Part shown: one piece after another, positions 10,135-21,251 of the stretch
How positions within the stretch are numbered: position 1 is the first letter of the stretch
Layout: each line of letters opens with the position of its first letter
Source: Takakia lepidozioides
Taxonomy: Eukaryota; Streptophyta; Takakiopsida; Takakiales; Takakiaceae
Direction: 5' to 3'
Length of the DNA stretch: 64,000 bases
NCBI GenBank assembly: GCA_030704615.1
Contig: CM060734.1
Location: 29,838,042-29,902,041 of the forward strand
Notes under the pieces: model-generated
Seen by the model: only the letters and a program-made list of their open reading frames with translations
Database searches by the model: none
Told to the model about the DNA's origin: nothing
Program-made: the position numbers and the translations under genes

Positions 10135-10990
10135 TTGCTCTCTTGCTCTGCGTCTCTCTCTAAGGGAAGTAAAATAAAGAGACTTTCTTCTCTTTCGTAT
10201 TGTAGAATGAACCGTCTCCAGCTTGACTACCACTCTCTCTCTAAGCGCGAAAAGTAGAAAAACGCAGTGACTCCCGATTTCTTGCGGGATTGCCTGCGTT
10301 CTTGCGTGTCTCTAGAAGCATCGGATTCCCTCTCGCGTAACCGTTACACATAGTCGTTCCCTTATTAGTGCACATGCCAGCAATTGGTGTACAGCTGTTC
10401 GTATTCAGTTATGGATGTCTGACGTGTGTCGCCCAAAATAATTGGCGTGTTCTTTATTAGAACGGTTTCAATATTTAAAAATAACAGCGAATCCCAGAAA
10501 TCTTGGCGCACAGTCTTACACAAATAAATGTAAATGAACGAGAGTTTGATGACAAATCTTGGAATATCATACACGGTCATCCTTGTTAGCCAAACCCCAC
10601 ATTCGTTTCACATTTGGAACTTTCCAGGTGCGCATGATCATTGGTAGTAGTATAAAGATACATTTACTTAATCTGCAATCCCATCCTCAGATCCTGTGGC
10701 ATGCTTCCAGGAAGTCGGCTTTGTTATTGGGTTTATTGATGAGGTTCTGGTTAACGGTTTAACAGCTGCCGACACTACTCCTAGGGATACTCTGACCACT
10801 GGGCCCACAAGAAAAGTAATTAAAATGGACGGCTGCATATCTGGAAAGAATAACATAATATGCACAGTCGTTGTCTGAGCTTCCTCCGCCATATTCTCTG
10901 CTCATTCTTCAACTGTGTTCTGGAGACATCAGTAAACCGATTTACACTAGATCTGCGATAGCAAGGTACAAACATACGCGAGGAAGGAAG
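10135..10990. promoter_or_regulatory. Divergent intergenic region between cargo gene and transposase
   Basis: About 850 bp separates the start codons of the two oppositely directed genes, so both promoters should lie here. It contains AT-rich stretches near 10445-10545 and a block GCGCGAAAAGTAGAAAAACGC at about 10237-10257. That block is tandemly doubled in copy 2. No certain TATA box chosen. Confidence 0.45.
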
Positions 10991-13900
10991 ATGGCTTCCT
11001 CTGAAGCGGAGTTCTTTTCTGACGACAAACCAGTGCCGTTCTCCCAGGAAGTCCTTGACAATGGATTTGCAATTGTTCTGGAACATGTCTTGGCTACCCG
11101 TTTTCAGCTGCAGAATGGCTCCATCTTGGAGAAAGATGTGTACGATCTTAAAGGGAAGTTGTTGAAATACTCTTTCCAAAACCGTGATGAGACGGCTCAT
11201 ATCAGCCAGTGGAGAGTGCGTCCTGGTCGATACAGAGTACTTGGAGAGCCTCGGCGAAAGTCCCTTGGGTCATATGTGACGCCCGGGACTGCTGCTTCGG
11301 TCATTGAAGACAAGAGGGAGGTGGTGGTGAAAAAAGAACAGACGTCCTCCACTCCAATCGTTGAGCTTTTGGATTCTTCCGATGATGACATAAGTGAAAT
11401 TCCAAATCCAGTCCTTCCTACTGTGGTTGGAGAAGCTGATGAAGAAGAGATTTGTAGTGTCATTCCAAAATTGCGGGCGATGGGAGGAATGGCTGGATTC
11501 AAAAGTGAGTTGCGGGGAATTGATTGGGAATCTTTGAAGCAGGTGCCTGTGAAGTTCTTGCCGGAGACTTTTGATGGCGATATCCTATTCGATCTGCCTC
11601 CTCCTCCGCGAGTTGGAGGTGTAATAATCATGATGCATGGAATGGACAAGAAACACGACGGGCACCCGTGGTGCAGAACAAAAACATCCAATATTCAGAA
11701 TGATGACAAGCTTGTTTTCAGGAGGACAGTTTGCAATGGACACCTTAGGTGTGATAATTTGAATTGCAGACACTTTCTTCAGTCTGGGGTTCATAATCAA
11801 AGCGAATGGGAGGGTCTGGCGGAAAATCCATTTCAGCCTGGGACTGCCCCTCCACCGGCAAACACTTTCGTTGCAAATTCTGCAAACTTGTGCCATCCTG
11901 CTTGGCGCTCTGCGGAGCAAGAATGTACTATGTTGTCCACCGTTTGAAAACAATGACAAGAGCTTGTGTGCATTTTGGATTCCATAACCATCCTGTCTCG
12001 AAGAGGGATTACAGGGAGAGTGTTGAGACAGTATCGAGGTTGATTAAACAGGAGTTCGGGAGAAACCCATCCGCAACAACATCTGCAATTGCTCTTGGTG
12101 CAAGCAAGTCCTTCTTGGAAAGCCATATTTTGAGTGAAGGGGATTTTGTGGGGACTAAACTTGACGGTGCAGCATTGGACCTGGTCATGGATCATTTCTC
12201 CACTTTAAGTTCACCGAACATTCGACATCAGATCAATGCATTGAGAATGGGCTCTGGGATCAGAGGCTACATAGACAATATTTTGGAATTGAAACGAGTG
12301 AGCAAGTATGATTACATCCAGGACAATGTATTCCCAGGTCAAGGTGCCATCAAAGTTTTTCTTTTCAAAATGTCGACTGTTGGGGAGGGCAGTGGGGTTA
12401 GCCTCGTGAAGCGGATGCAGAAGACTGGGGACTTGCAGAACTGTTTTCTTATGTTTGATCATGTGAAACGAGTGAAGGATTGGACAACAATGGCTTGTTA
12501 TGTCTACGATCCAGTGTACCAACGAGTTATGACAATTGCAGTTTGTGACATGCAATCCGAGGATACGGAATCCCAGAAGCTCATGTGGAATTCCCTGATA
12601 CGTGTCATGGGCTGCCATCTCCAAATTTCGCAGGTTTCATGGCGGATAGTGCTCAAGCAAATTTCAATGCTGTTCGTATTGTCTTCGGATCGGGCGACCC
12701 AAAAGTTCCAATGCGAGGAAGAGAGCGTACATGTCTATTCCATTGGACACAATCTCTGGAAAAACATACAAAGTCGGATATCAAACCAGAGATGCAGACT
12801 CAGCACCGTAAATTGTGCAAAAAGTACAAAGATGCTAGAACAATGAAGGAGGCGGACACTTTGTTCCAGACAATTCGTGCGTGGTGGTTCTCTTCTGGAG
12901 CTACATCACTTGAAAGTATGAGAGCATTGGAAGATTGGCTGGCGTTTTGGCACTTCCGGTATAGACAGTGGGGAGCAGCCATGCCATTGGTACGAGGCTT
13001 ATATTTATTGCTTTTTCATACATTTGTTTTCCATTTTATTGTGTCCTCGCTTTCTTTATGTTGTTTTCTGTTCACTGTTTTGAAGTGTGGTTCTGCACTT
13101 TGCAGAACATGTCCATTGAGGAAATGGCGGACATGCCATCTTGCAATTTGGCAGAAACTGTGCACAACGCATGGTTGCAGAAGTCTGGGAAACGAGGTCG
13201 GGATTTGTATGTGGCAACAACAGATGATTTGATACGTGCCTTGCAACAACAAACCCGATACCGTGATTTCTTACGAGGTGAGGTTGGTGGCAAGGGTCCG
13301 GACAAATGGGATTTGATGTTGCGTGCTGCAAACAGATCTGGGGATCCAATCAAGATAGCACGGGCGGTGAGCATGTATGCCCAAGGAATGCCACTTGTTT
13401 CTAGAGTTCCACATCTTGAAGGGGAGGAGAGATTCGGCTCCTGTAAGAGGAAATTGAACACTCCACCTGGTTCGGATTCAGATTCCCACAGGGCAGACCG
13501 TGATAACTTCTCGAAGCCTCGTGTTCCCCTGCATGACAGCTCCATGTCTGGAACCTCCATTGTGGAGGAACCTCCAACACGACGGCAAGCTCCAGCATCA
13601 AACAGTGCCACTGAAATGGTGCAGGAGAGAAACAACCCCCTTGATGTGCTTGAGTCCGCATGCCCTGACCACGTTTGGTACATAGAACGCACAAGTGTAG
13701 GGCCTCGTGTGAAATGTACAGCGATCAGGGCAACTAATTTCGAGAAGTGCACTTCATCTATATCCAGAGGTGGTGCCCGAACTCCTGCTCCGACTTTCAC
13801 GGGCTTGATGCGTCCATACGGTCAACCAGAAGCCAAGAACCACAAGTTCTGGTTCTGCGCAGATGATTGTGCCAGATGTGTGCATGGAACTGTGCGTCAT

Positions 13901-14430
13901 TCCGTAGTGATGAAGCCATCTCCTCCAACCGTTTGGCCCGTGAAGGTGGGAACACATCTCAGCTTTCAGGAGATTGAAATGCTGGAGGAGGCAGGTTTTT
14001 CCCTTGCGAGACAACCCCAACTCCATGCATGTGCTACTACTTCTGCGTCCTCCCGGGTCCCCCCGGCAAATCCTGACTTGTGGCCACCAAACGAGATGGA
14101 AAACTCGTTCGGCGTTTCCCTCCAACCGCTGAACACTTTGGCAAAGTGGAGTCCGCAAGAATGCTCCAAGCTCGTGTTGGAAGCACCACGGAAGTACCCG
14201 ATCCAGGATATGGTCGGGTATTCACAATCATCACTTCCACATCTGCTGTTCATGACAGGACCTACGACATCACGGTTTCCAATTTCCCCAATTGCACATG
14301 TCCTGATTTTGTGAATATGATATCAACCAGTTTGGGCAAGAAAGGTAAATTCATACCCTGCAAACATTTGTATTTCATATTTTTGAAGAGGATGGTTTGC
14401 GATCCCAAACGTGACAACTTCATTCACTAG
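10991..14430 (+). pseudogene. Mutator-like (MULE) transposase with GCM1/FLYWCH-like zinc finger, DDE core and SWIM finger
   Basis: DNA transposase of the element. Start at ATG 10991 (MASSEAEFFSDD). A zinc-binding N-terminal region has CNGHLRCDNLNC, then FRCKFCKLVPSCLALC and CVHFGFHNHP (11740-11993). Catalytic candidates: first Asp in FLMFDHVKRV (about 12455), second Asp in GFMADSAQANFNAVR (about 12642) followed by CLFHWTQSL, and Glu in CNLAETVHNAWL (about 13150). A 116-bp GT-AG intron (12990-13105) sits between them and joins in frame. The C-terminus holds a SWIM finger, CTCPDF...PCKH (about 14293-14365). Three frame changes near 11850, 12610 and 14090, each equal to one missing base, break the ORF. 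Family assignment is firm from the triad context, SWIM finger and 9-bp TSD. Confidence 0.87.
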
Positions 14431-14929
14431 GCCACTATGAGTTTCAACGAGGTCGATACTCTTTTGCAGCGGGATACAACACATGGGTAGCATCAACTAT
14501 GCAATGTGGTATGTGGACGACCATGATTTGAAATGTGTAATTCACATCAATTCGTCGGCGGTGCAATGATATGGCCTCCAACTATACGGAGTGAGCTCCG
14601 AGTGACAACTTTTAGGTAGTGCACATTTGTCATTGCACCGTTCGAAGTCTACATGTCTTGCTGTCGCTATGCACTACAATCATCTTTTGAAGATGATCCT
14701 AACTCTCATTGTTATTTGAGGAGGGATGAAGGTCTTCCCGTGGCAGCCTTTATGGCGCACACTTTGTGAGGATATTTTTTCGTCATCGTAATTGTAAAAG
14801 TGAAACAAGCATTTGTAATTGCACAATGTTGGATGCTGCAATTGTAGGCCTCAACGCTCGTCTTGATTCTATTTAGGCAAGATTCCCTGCATTAATTCCA
14901 CGGTCATAGGACCATCCACGGTTATAGGC
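14431..14929. other. 3' flank of transposase, no gene seen
   Basis: AT-rich unique sequence after the transposase stop. No convincing ORF, RNA gene or repeat; presumably 3' UTR and spacer of the MULE. Confidence 0.5.
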
Positions 14930-15089
14930 GGCGCATGTTAATGCTGACGTGGCAGATGACGGACAGTGCCACGTCATCATTTACCGCCACATCAGCATGC
15001 TGACATGACGCTCACGCCACGTCAGCGTGTGTGCAGGCTCACGCCACGTCACTCCTGCGTGAGCGTACGCTCACGCCATTGCGTCGTTG
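14930..15089. repeat. Right subterminal repeats of the MULE
   Basis: Contains TGACGTGGCAG and GTGCCACGTCA in inverted arrangement, several CTCACGCCACGTCA units and the small palindrome GTGAGCGTACGCTCAC, ending CGTCGTTG at 15089. It is the inverted counterpart of 3499-3690, although the two ends do not pair over a long perfect TIR. Confidence 0.65.
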
Positions 15090-15098
15090 TTTCGAAGG
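15090..15098. repeat. 9-bp target-site duplication, right
   Basis: TTTCGAAGG, identical to 3490-3498; the interrupted gypsy RT coding sequence resumes immediately (RRPYRYSDMERSLIQ). Confidence 0.93.
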
Positions 15099-15990
15099 CC
15101 CTACAGGTATAGTGACATGGAGAGGTCTTTAATCCAGTCATGGACTATGGAGTTGTTCAAAGCTGGATTGGTGGAGTTGTCAGGCGGGGAGTATGCCTCG
15201 GCAATGGTGATGCCAGCTAAGAAGGATATCTATGGCAGTTGGACAGAAAAGATGATATGTGGGGACTACCATTCTGTGAACCGTCAGACTAAGTCCGATA
15301 GATATGCCATGCTAACTCCAGAGGAGATCTTTGATGTCATTGGGCATGCAAAGGTGTTTAGCACATTTGACTTGCGATCCCGTTACCACCAATTGCCAAT
15401 CATTCTGGGGGATTGACCAACATGGGAAGGATTGCTTGTACCAATGGTGGTTCCTACCGTTTGGGTTGAAGAATGCTCCTGCAGAGTTTCAGAGGGTCAT
15501 GGATAAGATTCTTGCAGGGCTAGACTTCGTCCGGTGCTACATTGATGACATCATCATCTTTAGTGCCACGGTTGAGGAGCATGAGAGACACCTTCAGATG
15601 GTGTTTGAGCGCTTAAGAGCGCATGGGTTGAAATTGCACCCTGAGAAGTGCAAGTTCTTCCACAATCAGATTGAGTATCTAGGCCATATGATATACCCTG
15701 GAGGATTGGGTGTTCAACAGACAAAGGTGGAGGCCATTGCACGCATTCCACGCCCCATAGATGTTAGCAGAGTTCGTGCTTTCATGGGGTTGACAAACTA
15801 CTATCGATGGTTTGTCAAGGGATTTAACAACATTGCAAATGCTCTTACCAAGTTGACCAAGATGGGTCAGGAGCGGCAGTGGGAGGAGGAGCAGGAGGAA
15901 GCCTTTGAGGAACTCAAGGCTCGATTGACTTCTGCACCTATTTTGAGGCGGCCTATTCGTGGGCGGCCTTTCCAGCTACATACAGATTGA
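15090..15990 (+). pseudogene. pol: Reverse transcriptase of A1, continuation
   Basis: RT that copies element RNA. Visible: YRYSDMERSLIQ, YHSVNRQTKSDRYAM, LPFGLKNAPAEFQRVMD, the catalytic box FVRCYIDDIIIFS (YIDD), KLHPEKCKFF and FMGLTNYYRWFVKGF, then the connection to RNase H (EELKARLTSAPILRR). Compared with A3, about 26 bases are missing near 15403, shifting the frame between 15087-15416 and 15331-15990. TGA at 15988 replaces the Trp codon TGG of A3. Confidence 0.85.
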
Positions 15991-16563
15991 AGTATGCTGG
16001 GGATTGGAGCAGTGCTCACACAGATGGATGATGAGGGAAGAGAGTTCGTAGTGGCATATGCTAGCCGTTCGAACAATTCCAGGTGGTGCATCGAGCCAGT
16101 ATACCTAATTGGGATGCAGATGGGTTGAGTCGTAACCCATGCATGAGAGAGCATGATGATACTGGAGCTCGGTGACATGGTGAGACGGATGAGGAGATGG
16201 TGCCAAGATGACATGCATCTGTCTTTCTATGCATTCTAGCAATGAGAGCTCAAACTGGTCTACCCCATGGGATTGGTCATGACGATCCAGAGATCAGTGG
16301 GGACTTGGTGGTGCTAAGGATGTGCATGAAGATGCAGCAGTGTTAGCCTACCTTCGTACCGGAGAATCAGCAGTCGGCTGACTGCTAAGGAGAGAGATCG
16401 GATCCTACAACGGGCCAAGAGGTTCAAGTGGGAGGGGACTCACCTACTTCGGGTATGGGAGGATGTACGAATGAGGATTGTGCCTCATCCAACACAACGA
16501 GCGCGATTGGTACGCCATGCCCGTGAGGAGTTGGGACATTTTGGTGTGCGATTGAAGACCAAG
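15991..16563 (+). pseudogene. RNase H and integrase remnants with large deletions (A1)
   Basis: Starts as RNase H (GIGAVLTQMDDEGREFVV). At about 16078 it jumps to the end of the domain (DADGLSRNPC-like text), so the RNase H core is lost. Later text ILQRAKRFKWEGTHLLR and IVPHPTQRARLVRHA leads into the integrase zinc finger (ELGHFGV), where a second deletion at about 16558 removes the catalytic core and joins to the region before the LTR. Confidence 0.75.
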
Positions 16564-16623
16564 CGATGATCTTATTGAGATGAATACTTGTCAGCTATCC
16601 GGTGTTAGAGGGACCTAATCACC

Positions 16624-17110
16624 AGCTAGGGGGGCGATTGTGGCATAGTTTTCTAGGATTGTGTGCTTAAAATGTATGGTGGGCAGCGATGTATGTTGTG
16701 GCGCGATGCTTAGGTGCACGACAGACGCTGTCATGGTTTTAGTCATGGTTAACTAGAATTACCTACTTCTAGTTAACTATGACATTTTAGATATTTATAT
16801 TTGTATTTTGTGTGTTGGTACTTCATTTGGTCTCATATGCCAATTGAGGTATCAAGCCTCACTTGGGACATGGGGATGGGTTCTCTCCTTGTGAGGGGTT
16901 GAGGAGGGCTCATCTTCTTGGCTCATCTTCTTGTAGTTGAGCCTCTATGAGTCTCTCCCACCTCCATAGCTCTAAGTATTGAGAGAGAGTGTGGTGAGGG
17001 CTTGGTAGGGTGGATTCTTTTAGCAAAGGTACCCTTGGCTTGACTTAGTTTATGAGATTGAGTGGATTCATGAGTGGAGTGTTTCCATTGCGTTCACTTT
17101 CATTATCATT
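16624..17110 (+). repeat. Polypurine tract and 3' LTR of A1
   Basis: AGCTAGGGGGGCGAT (16624-16638) is the polypurine tract. The LTR starts TGTGGCATAG at 16639. Downstream text (GTTAACTAGAATTACC, CATATGCCAATTGAGG, CCTCCATAGCTCTAAG) matches the 3' LTR of A2 on the other strand (21252-22126). The end near 17110 is uncertain because the U5 part differs. Confidence 0.75.
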
Positions 17111-17195
17111 GTGGCATAGCTTTCTAGGATTGTGTGCTTAGAATGTGTGGTGGACAACGATGTATGTTGTAGCACGATGCTTAGGTGCACGACAA
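17111..17195 (+). repeat. Second copy of the LTR start
   Basis: TGTGGCATAGCTTTCTAGG onward repeats the first 83 bases of the A1 LTR (from 16639) with few changes, then joins LINE sequence. It could be a truncated second LTR or a local duplication. Confidence 0.65.
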
Positions 17196-18115
17196 AAACT
17201 TTGCTGGAAGCTAAGGAAAGAAGAATGCGAATCCAAGAGAGAAAGATACTAGTGATCCCAGTGATCCCAGTGGCCTCCAGGGCACCCAAACGGGGCACCC
17301 AAAAGGTAATCCCAATTGATGTTGTCAAAAGCTTTTTGGAAATCCAGCATCAGCAACGCTGGAGGTTAATGAGCATCACAAGCCATTTGAAGAGCTTCGT
17401 TGGTTAACAAGATGTTGTCCAAGATCATTCTGTTCCTAATGATTCCCGTTTACTCAGGCCTGATAAGCTTGGGCAGCAAAGGTTGCAGGCGCAAAGCTAG
17501 GGCCTTAGCCAAAATTTTGTACATCGAATTCAAGAGAATTATGGGCCTATAATTGTTCAGATCCTCCCTGTTCTCTTTCTTGTCAATAAGAGTAATCACT
17601 TTTGTGAAAGCTGAGATGGCATAATGCCTTTATCTAGGATATCATTGGCCATCGACACAAAATCTTCCCCAATGCAATCCCACAATGCTTTGAAAAATTC
17701 CACTGGCAGGCCATCCATCCCCGGAGTTTTCATCGAACTGAGGGAATCCGTGGCAAAAAGAAGCTCCATTGAATCGAATGACTTAGAGAGCAGAGCCTGA
17801 TCTTCGAGGGAAAAAAGTTTAGGGAAGGAGTGAAGAACCTCAAGCCTGGAAGCCAGAGTGCTCGGGCTGTCCACATTTTTGGAGAACAAAGCCAAGAAAT
17901 GAGTTGCAGCAACAGTTGCCATTTCCTTGGGCTTGTCCAAGAGCTGACTGGAAGCGTCTTTGATAGAGGTAAGAAGAGAAGCTTCCCTCCTTTGCTTAGC
18001 TTTTTGAAAGAAGTAGGCATTCATTTTCTCTCCTTTGAGAGACCATTTGACCCTCGTTCTTATCCTTATGAAGTGATATGTTTCTGCCTCCAAGGCGGGT
18101 TTTACAACATGAATT
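17196..18115 (-). pseudogene. LINE (L1-like non-LTR) reverse transcriptase fragment
   Basis: Minus-strand text shows the end of the endonuclease-RT linker and the RT N-terminus: KGEKMNAYFFQKAKQRRE, SSMKTPGMDGLPVEFFKAL, then after a frame break at about 17596 NYRPIILLN-like, LDFQKAFDNINWDYL and WIRILLSLASSKVFV. These are typical L1-clade RT motifs 0 to 3. The catalytic FADD part is missing, since the fragment stops at the LTR junction near 17195. Inactive. Confidence 0.85.
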
Positions 18116-19188
18116 GCTAGCAGGTAGCTCCAAAAATAAGCTCAACTAGACTCACTAACAAGACGTAAGTATATCCTTCTCTGGGCAGGGAAAAAAATGA
18201 AGAAATACCAACCCAACAAGGAACACACCATAGAGAATGATAAACAAAACAGGCATCACTGTCAAGATTCAAGAAAGGCAATTAACCACCTGTGTTCAAA
18301 TGCACAATGCAAGAAGTATAGAATCAGGCGTGAAAGATCGCAGCGGTGGCTCGTACTTGTAGAGTTCAAGTGGAAAGTTACTAGTCATGATCATCATTTG
18401 GATGGCAATCTGCCATCTCTTTCCAGGCGCTACGACAGAAACATTCATGCTTGTAGGAACCTAATTCCAGATATGCCGCACACCAAATCGACTGGCCACG
18501 AACTTGAACGAAACTTACCAAGGGTAGAGTCAGGCAACAATCAAGTGCTTTTCCAGCGATGGCACACCCGAGCACCCCCGCCCAAGCTCCTCCTCTACTC
18601 CTCTACCCTCGTGCCTCTGCTGTTATGGCAGCAACACACAATGTTGCACTTTATAAGCTCTGCTCGCATCGCCCGCTTCCTCTGCTACCACCACCCAAGC
18701 GCGCCCATAGAAACACAGAAATGAAAATGAACTTCACGCATGCGTAGAGTTGATGAAACAATCACAAGCTAAACCCTAAAAATCTTACAAAATGGTAAGC
18801 AAACTTTTGTGATCAAACATTCCCAATCTCTTCCCAATCTCTTCACATTCCCAATCCCAATCAACTCGTACGTCCTCGCTAGCTTCTAGTTGCGCATCGC
18901 GCGTCATACATGGCAGCTCGTCGTCCCCGCGCTTCAGTCTAGCCCAATGCAACCAGCCATCTTCCAGCCACCCCCCGATGAAGGCGACCTCCAATCGACG
19001 TAATAACTTGATGTACAAAAACAATCAACGGCTACAATAAATTCAACTTTTTCCGACTTCGTTCCCGCGTGCTGCGTTTTCTACTTCATATGTCCATTTT
19101 TTATGGACTGCAAGTTGCCGCTTTTGGATGGCCCGTACCATGCTTCTACCCATATGTCGCTTGTTTTTTTATATAATTTTAAATTTAC
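18116..19188. other. Unassigned region, possibly a 5' gene remnant on the minus strand
   Basis: No convincing protein. On the minus strand there is TTAGGGTTTAG near 18774, a TTATAAA-like box near 18655 and a good splice donor, CTTG/GTAAGTTTCG, near 18528. This could be a promoter and untranslated first exon, but no downstream exon could be joined. Ordinary spacer is equally possible. Confidence 0.25.
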
Positions 19189-19700
19189 TGACCGCCATAT
19201 GGCAATCGTTTGTTTTTCTATATATATATTTTAAATTAAGCGACCGCCCAATGGCGGTTGCTGGTTTTTTTTAATATATTTTGAAATTATCCGACCGCCA
19301 TATGACGGTCGCTTGTTTTTTTTTTTTTTTTTGAAATTATCCGACCGCCATATGCCGGTCACTTGTTCTGTATATATTTGCAAAATTGTGCGACCGCCAG
19401 TACGGCAGTCGCTTGTTTCTTTTTTAAATTAGGCGACCACCAATCTTGTTCTTTAAAAAAAAAAATTGAAGCGACCGCCAAGATAGCGGTCGCTATTTTT
19501 TTTTTAAAAATTCGAAAAATAAAGCGACTGCCAATGCGACCGCCAATCTTGCTTTTGAAAAAAATAAATTGAAGTGACCGCCAATTATGGCGGTCACTAT
19601 TTCTTTTTTAATTTCGAAAACAAAGCAACCGCCATAATTGGCGGTCGCGTTCATTTTGTTAATTTTCAAAATGTATTTGCCACCGCCACCGTGTCGGCGA
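19189..19700. repeat. Array of GACCGCC...GGCGGTC palindromes separated by A/T tracts
   Basis: About eleven units at roughly 19189, 19239, 19292, 19352, 19390, 19434, 19470, 19523/19537, 19575, 19625 and 19680. The best has arms GTGACCGCCA and TGGCGGTCAC around ATTA (19574-19597). Units are separated by T-rich or A-rich runs of 25-45 bases. No coding sequence. Confidence 0.85.
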
Positions 19701-21073
19701 CATGGCTGCTTAAGTGGCAGTATTTTACCTGGTACTATTTTTACCAGAATATTCCCCGAACCTGACGTGACGAAGGTCCCGTCAGCGTCAGGTCTGACGT
19801 GACCTAACGATGACGGACGGACGTGACGCTGATAACCGGGGTTTGAAGACTGAGCAGAAGCCTGCTACAGCAAATTGGTTCAGACGCTAGAAGACTGGTT
19901 GAGCAGACTGGTTCACCAGGCTGGTCGAGACGCCACAAGACTGGTTGGCAGACAGGTCAACAGAGGTATAGTCAAAGGGACAAGCTCCTGTTTGGTATAC
20001 TAACAGAGGTATAGTCTGAGCATACACTACTAGGGTTTGTAATGAAGAGCTAGAATGCAAGTCCTTGACTTCTATGCTTCTACTCAAGCAAAAATATGGT
20101 CTCTAGGTGGTCATAAGATGCATCTTCTTGCTCTCTTCCACCCCAATGTGCAACCAAGAGTGGTCCAACTCAACTTGCAAGTCATTGTCCACCAAATCAA
20201 TCCCCCTTCTAGTCCTTGAGATTTGATTGCAAACTACCATATCTCCATTGTCGAGCAATCATGCATTTGTCTCCTCATCACTTGACAATTGCTCCAAATC
20301 AACACAAATTATCTCAATGTGTAGGAGCAATGCTTGTCACTTACAATAATGTTCCCAAGCAATCCGCCTTGGATACCACTCTCACGCCATATGCCTCATT
20401 TGGGGTCTTGCACCAATCCATCATCCATGTGCTCCCCTTGGTCATTTGAATGCATGTTCCATGATCTCTTGGCCTATGGGTTGCTCTCCTTCATCATAAC
20501 ATGAATCAACACCTCTCCACTTCACACACAAATGGATCTCAAGGCCTTCACCTCTTGCTAGTTCAAGAGCTCCCCTTCTCAAACTTGAACTTACAAACTC
20601 AAGAGAGCATGCTCCACACATGCACCACTTGCTTGGTCAACTATCCACCACAAAGCTCGCACTACCAAGAGCATGAATAGCCAAGTATTGCCTCCCCCTC
20701 TTGTCACATTACATAGTTAGGGTGAAGCTATGCATACATTGAATGATGATTTCCCTTCAAGGATTCCCACCATATGTTCTACAAACCCTTCCAATGGCGC
20801 CCTAAGCTTGGCTCCACACCACCATGATTGGAAGATTTTTTCACAAGCTCCCTTTCAAAACCTCTTGAGCTTCTTAGTGCTCTCCAGGTGCTTGCCCTTG
20901 TTGTCTTCAAGCCCAAGCATATGTAACTCCTTGGCTTCTCTTCCACAACATCCACACTTTGAACTTGCTTAACCCTGGCTTGACAGTGAAATGAGCACTA
21001 ACAAGCCTTTAGTCACTCTCCACAAGCCATGGCACACATCATTGACTCCATAATGCATACAAAGGATTCTCAC
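19701..21073. other. Non-coding stretch, no gene recognised
   Basis: 19760-19840 has repeated TGACGTGACC/GACGTGACG motifs like those at MULE ends, perhaps the terminus of another DNA transposon. 19860-20020 repeats AGACTGGTT and ACAGAGGTATAGTC. 20040-21073 is pyrimidine-rich (many CTTGC, CTCC, CACC) without a supported ORF. Confidence 0.4.
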
Positions 21074-21243
21074 TGACATGAAGGCAAGAAGGAATACAAA
21101 CATGAAGCACTTCCATGATACACTAGTTGTAGGTCATGCTGATTGTTCTGAGTGGGATGAGTGCTTAGAGATATCCAACTCCTCTATCTCGGAGTTCCCA
21201 CCTCGGATAGTAAAGGGGATGGGTGAGTAAAAGCCGCTCGACA
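21074..21243 (+). repeat. Truncated family-B LTR (3' end)
   Basis: Reverse-complement match to the internal end of the B-family LTRs (38886-39040, 44048-44170): GAAGGAATACAAACATGAAG, CTCCTCTATCTCGGAGTTCC, GATGGGTGAGTAAAAGCCGC, ending TCGACA at 21243. Only the last 170 bp remain. Confidence 0.8.
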
Positions 21244-21251
21244 TGGACTAG

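Larger units (their letters stand above)
3499..15089 (+). mobile_element. Mutator-like DNA transposon, 11.6 kb, carrying a ParB-methyltransferase cargo gene
   Basis: Bounded by the 9-bp duplication. The element starts CAGGGATGCC and ends CGTCGTTG (CA...TG). Contents: left subterminal repeats and minisatellite, a minus-strand multi-exon cargo gene (4540-10134), a divergent control region, a plus-strand SWIM-type MULE transposase (10991-14430), and right subterminal repeats. Terminal inverted repeats are poor: both ends share only GGCGTGAGC about 13 bases in, plus several copies of CACGCCACGTCA in inverted arrangement. A second copy of the left 6.3 kb lies at 31552-37840 in a different target, proving the left end independently. 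Both genes carry disruptions, so this copy is probably not autonomous now. Confidence 0.88.

Noticed and set aside
10871-10990. Upstream extension of the transposase start to 10871
   Set aside because: It needs a TTG start and has no homology support; ATG 10991 begins the recognisable protein.
3499-15089. Calling the element KDZ/Zisupton because it has a SWIM finger and methylation-linked cargo
   Set aside because: The 9-bp TSD, GCM1/FLYWCH-like N-terminus, CLFHW after the second Asp and the N-x-A-E-x-x-H context of Glu fit Mutator-like transposases better.
18381-18747. Small protein-coding genes in 18197-18747
   Set aside because: ORFs on both strands overlap, lack recognisable domains and show no matching copies; left as unassigned.
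19363-19765. Short ORFs inside the GACCGCC palindrome region
   Set aside because: They are translations of hairpins and homopolymer runs.
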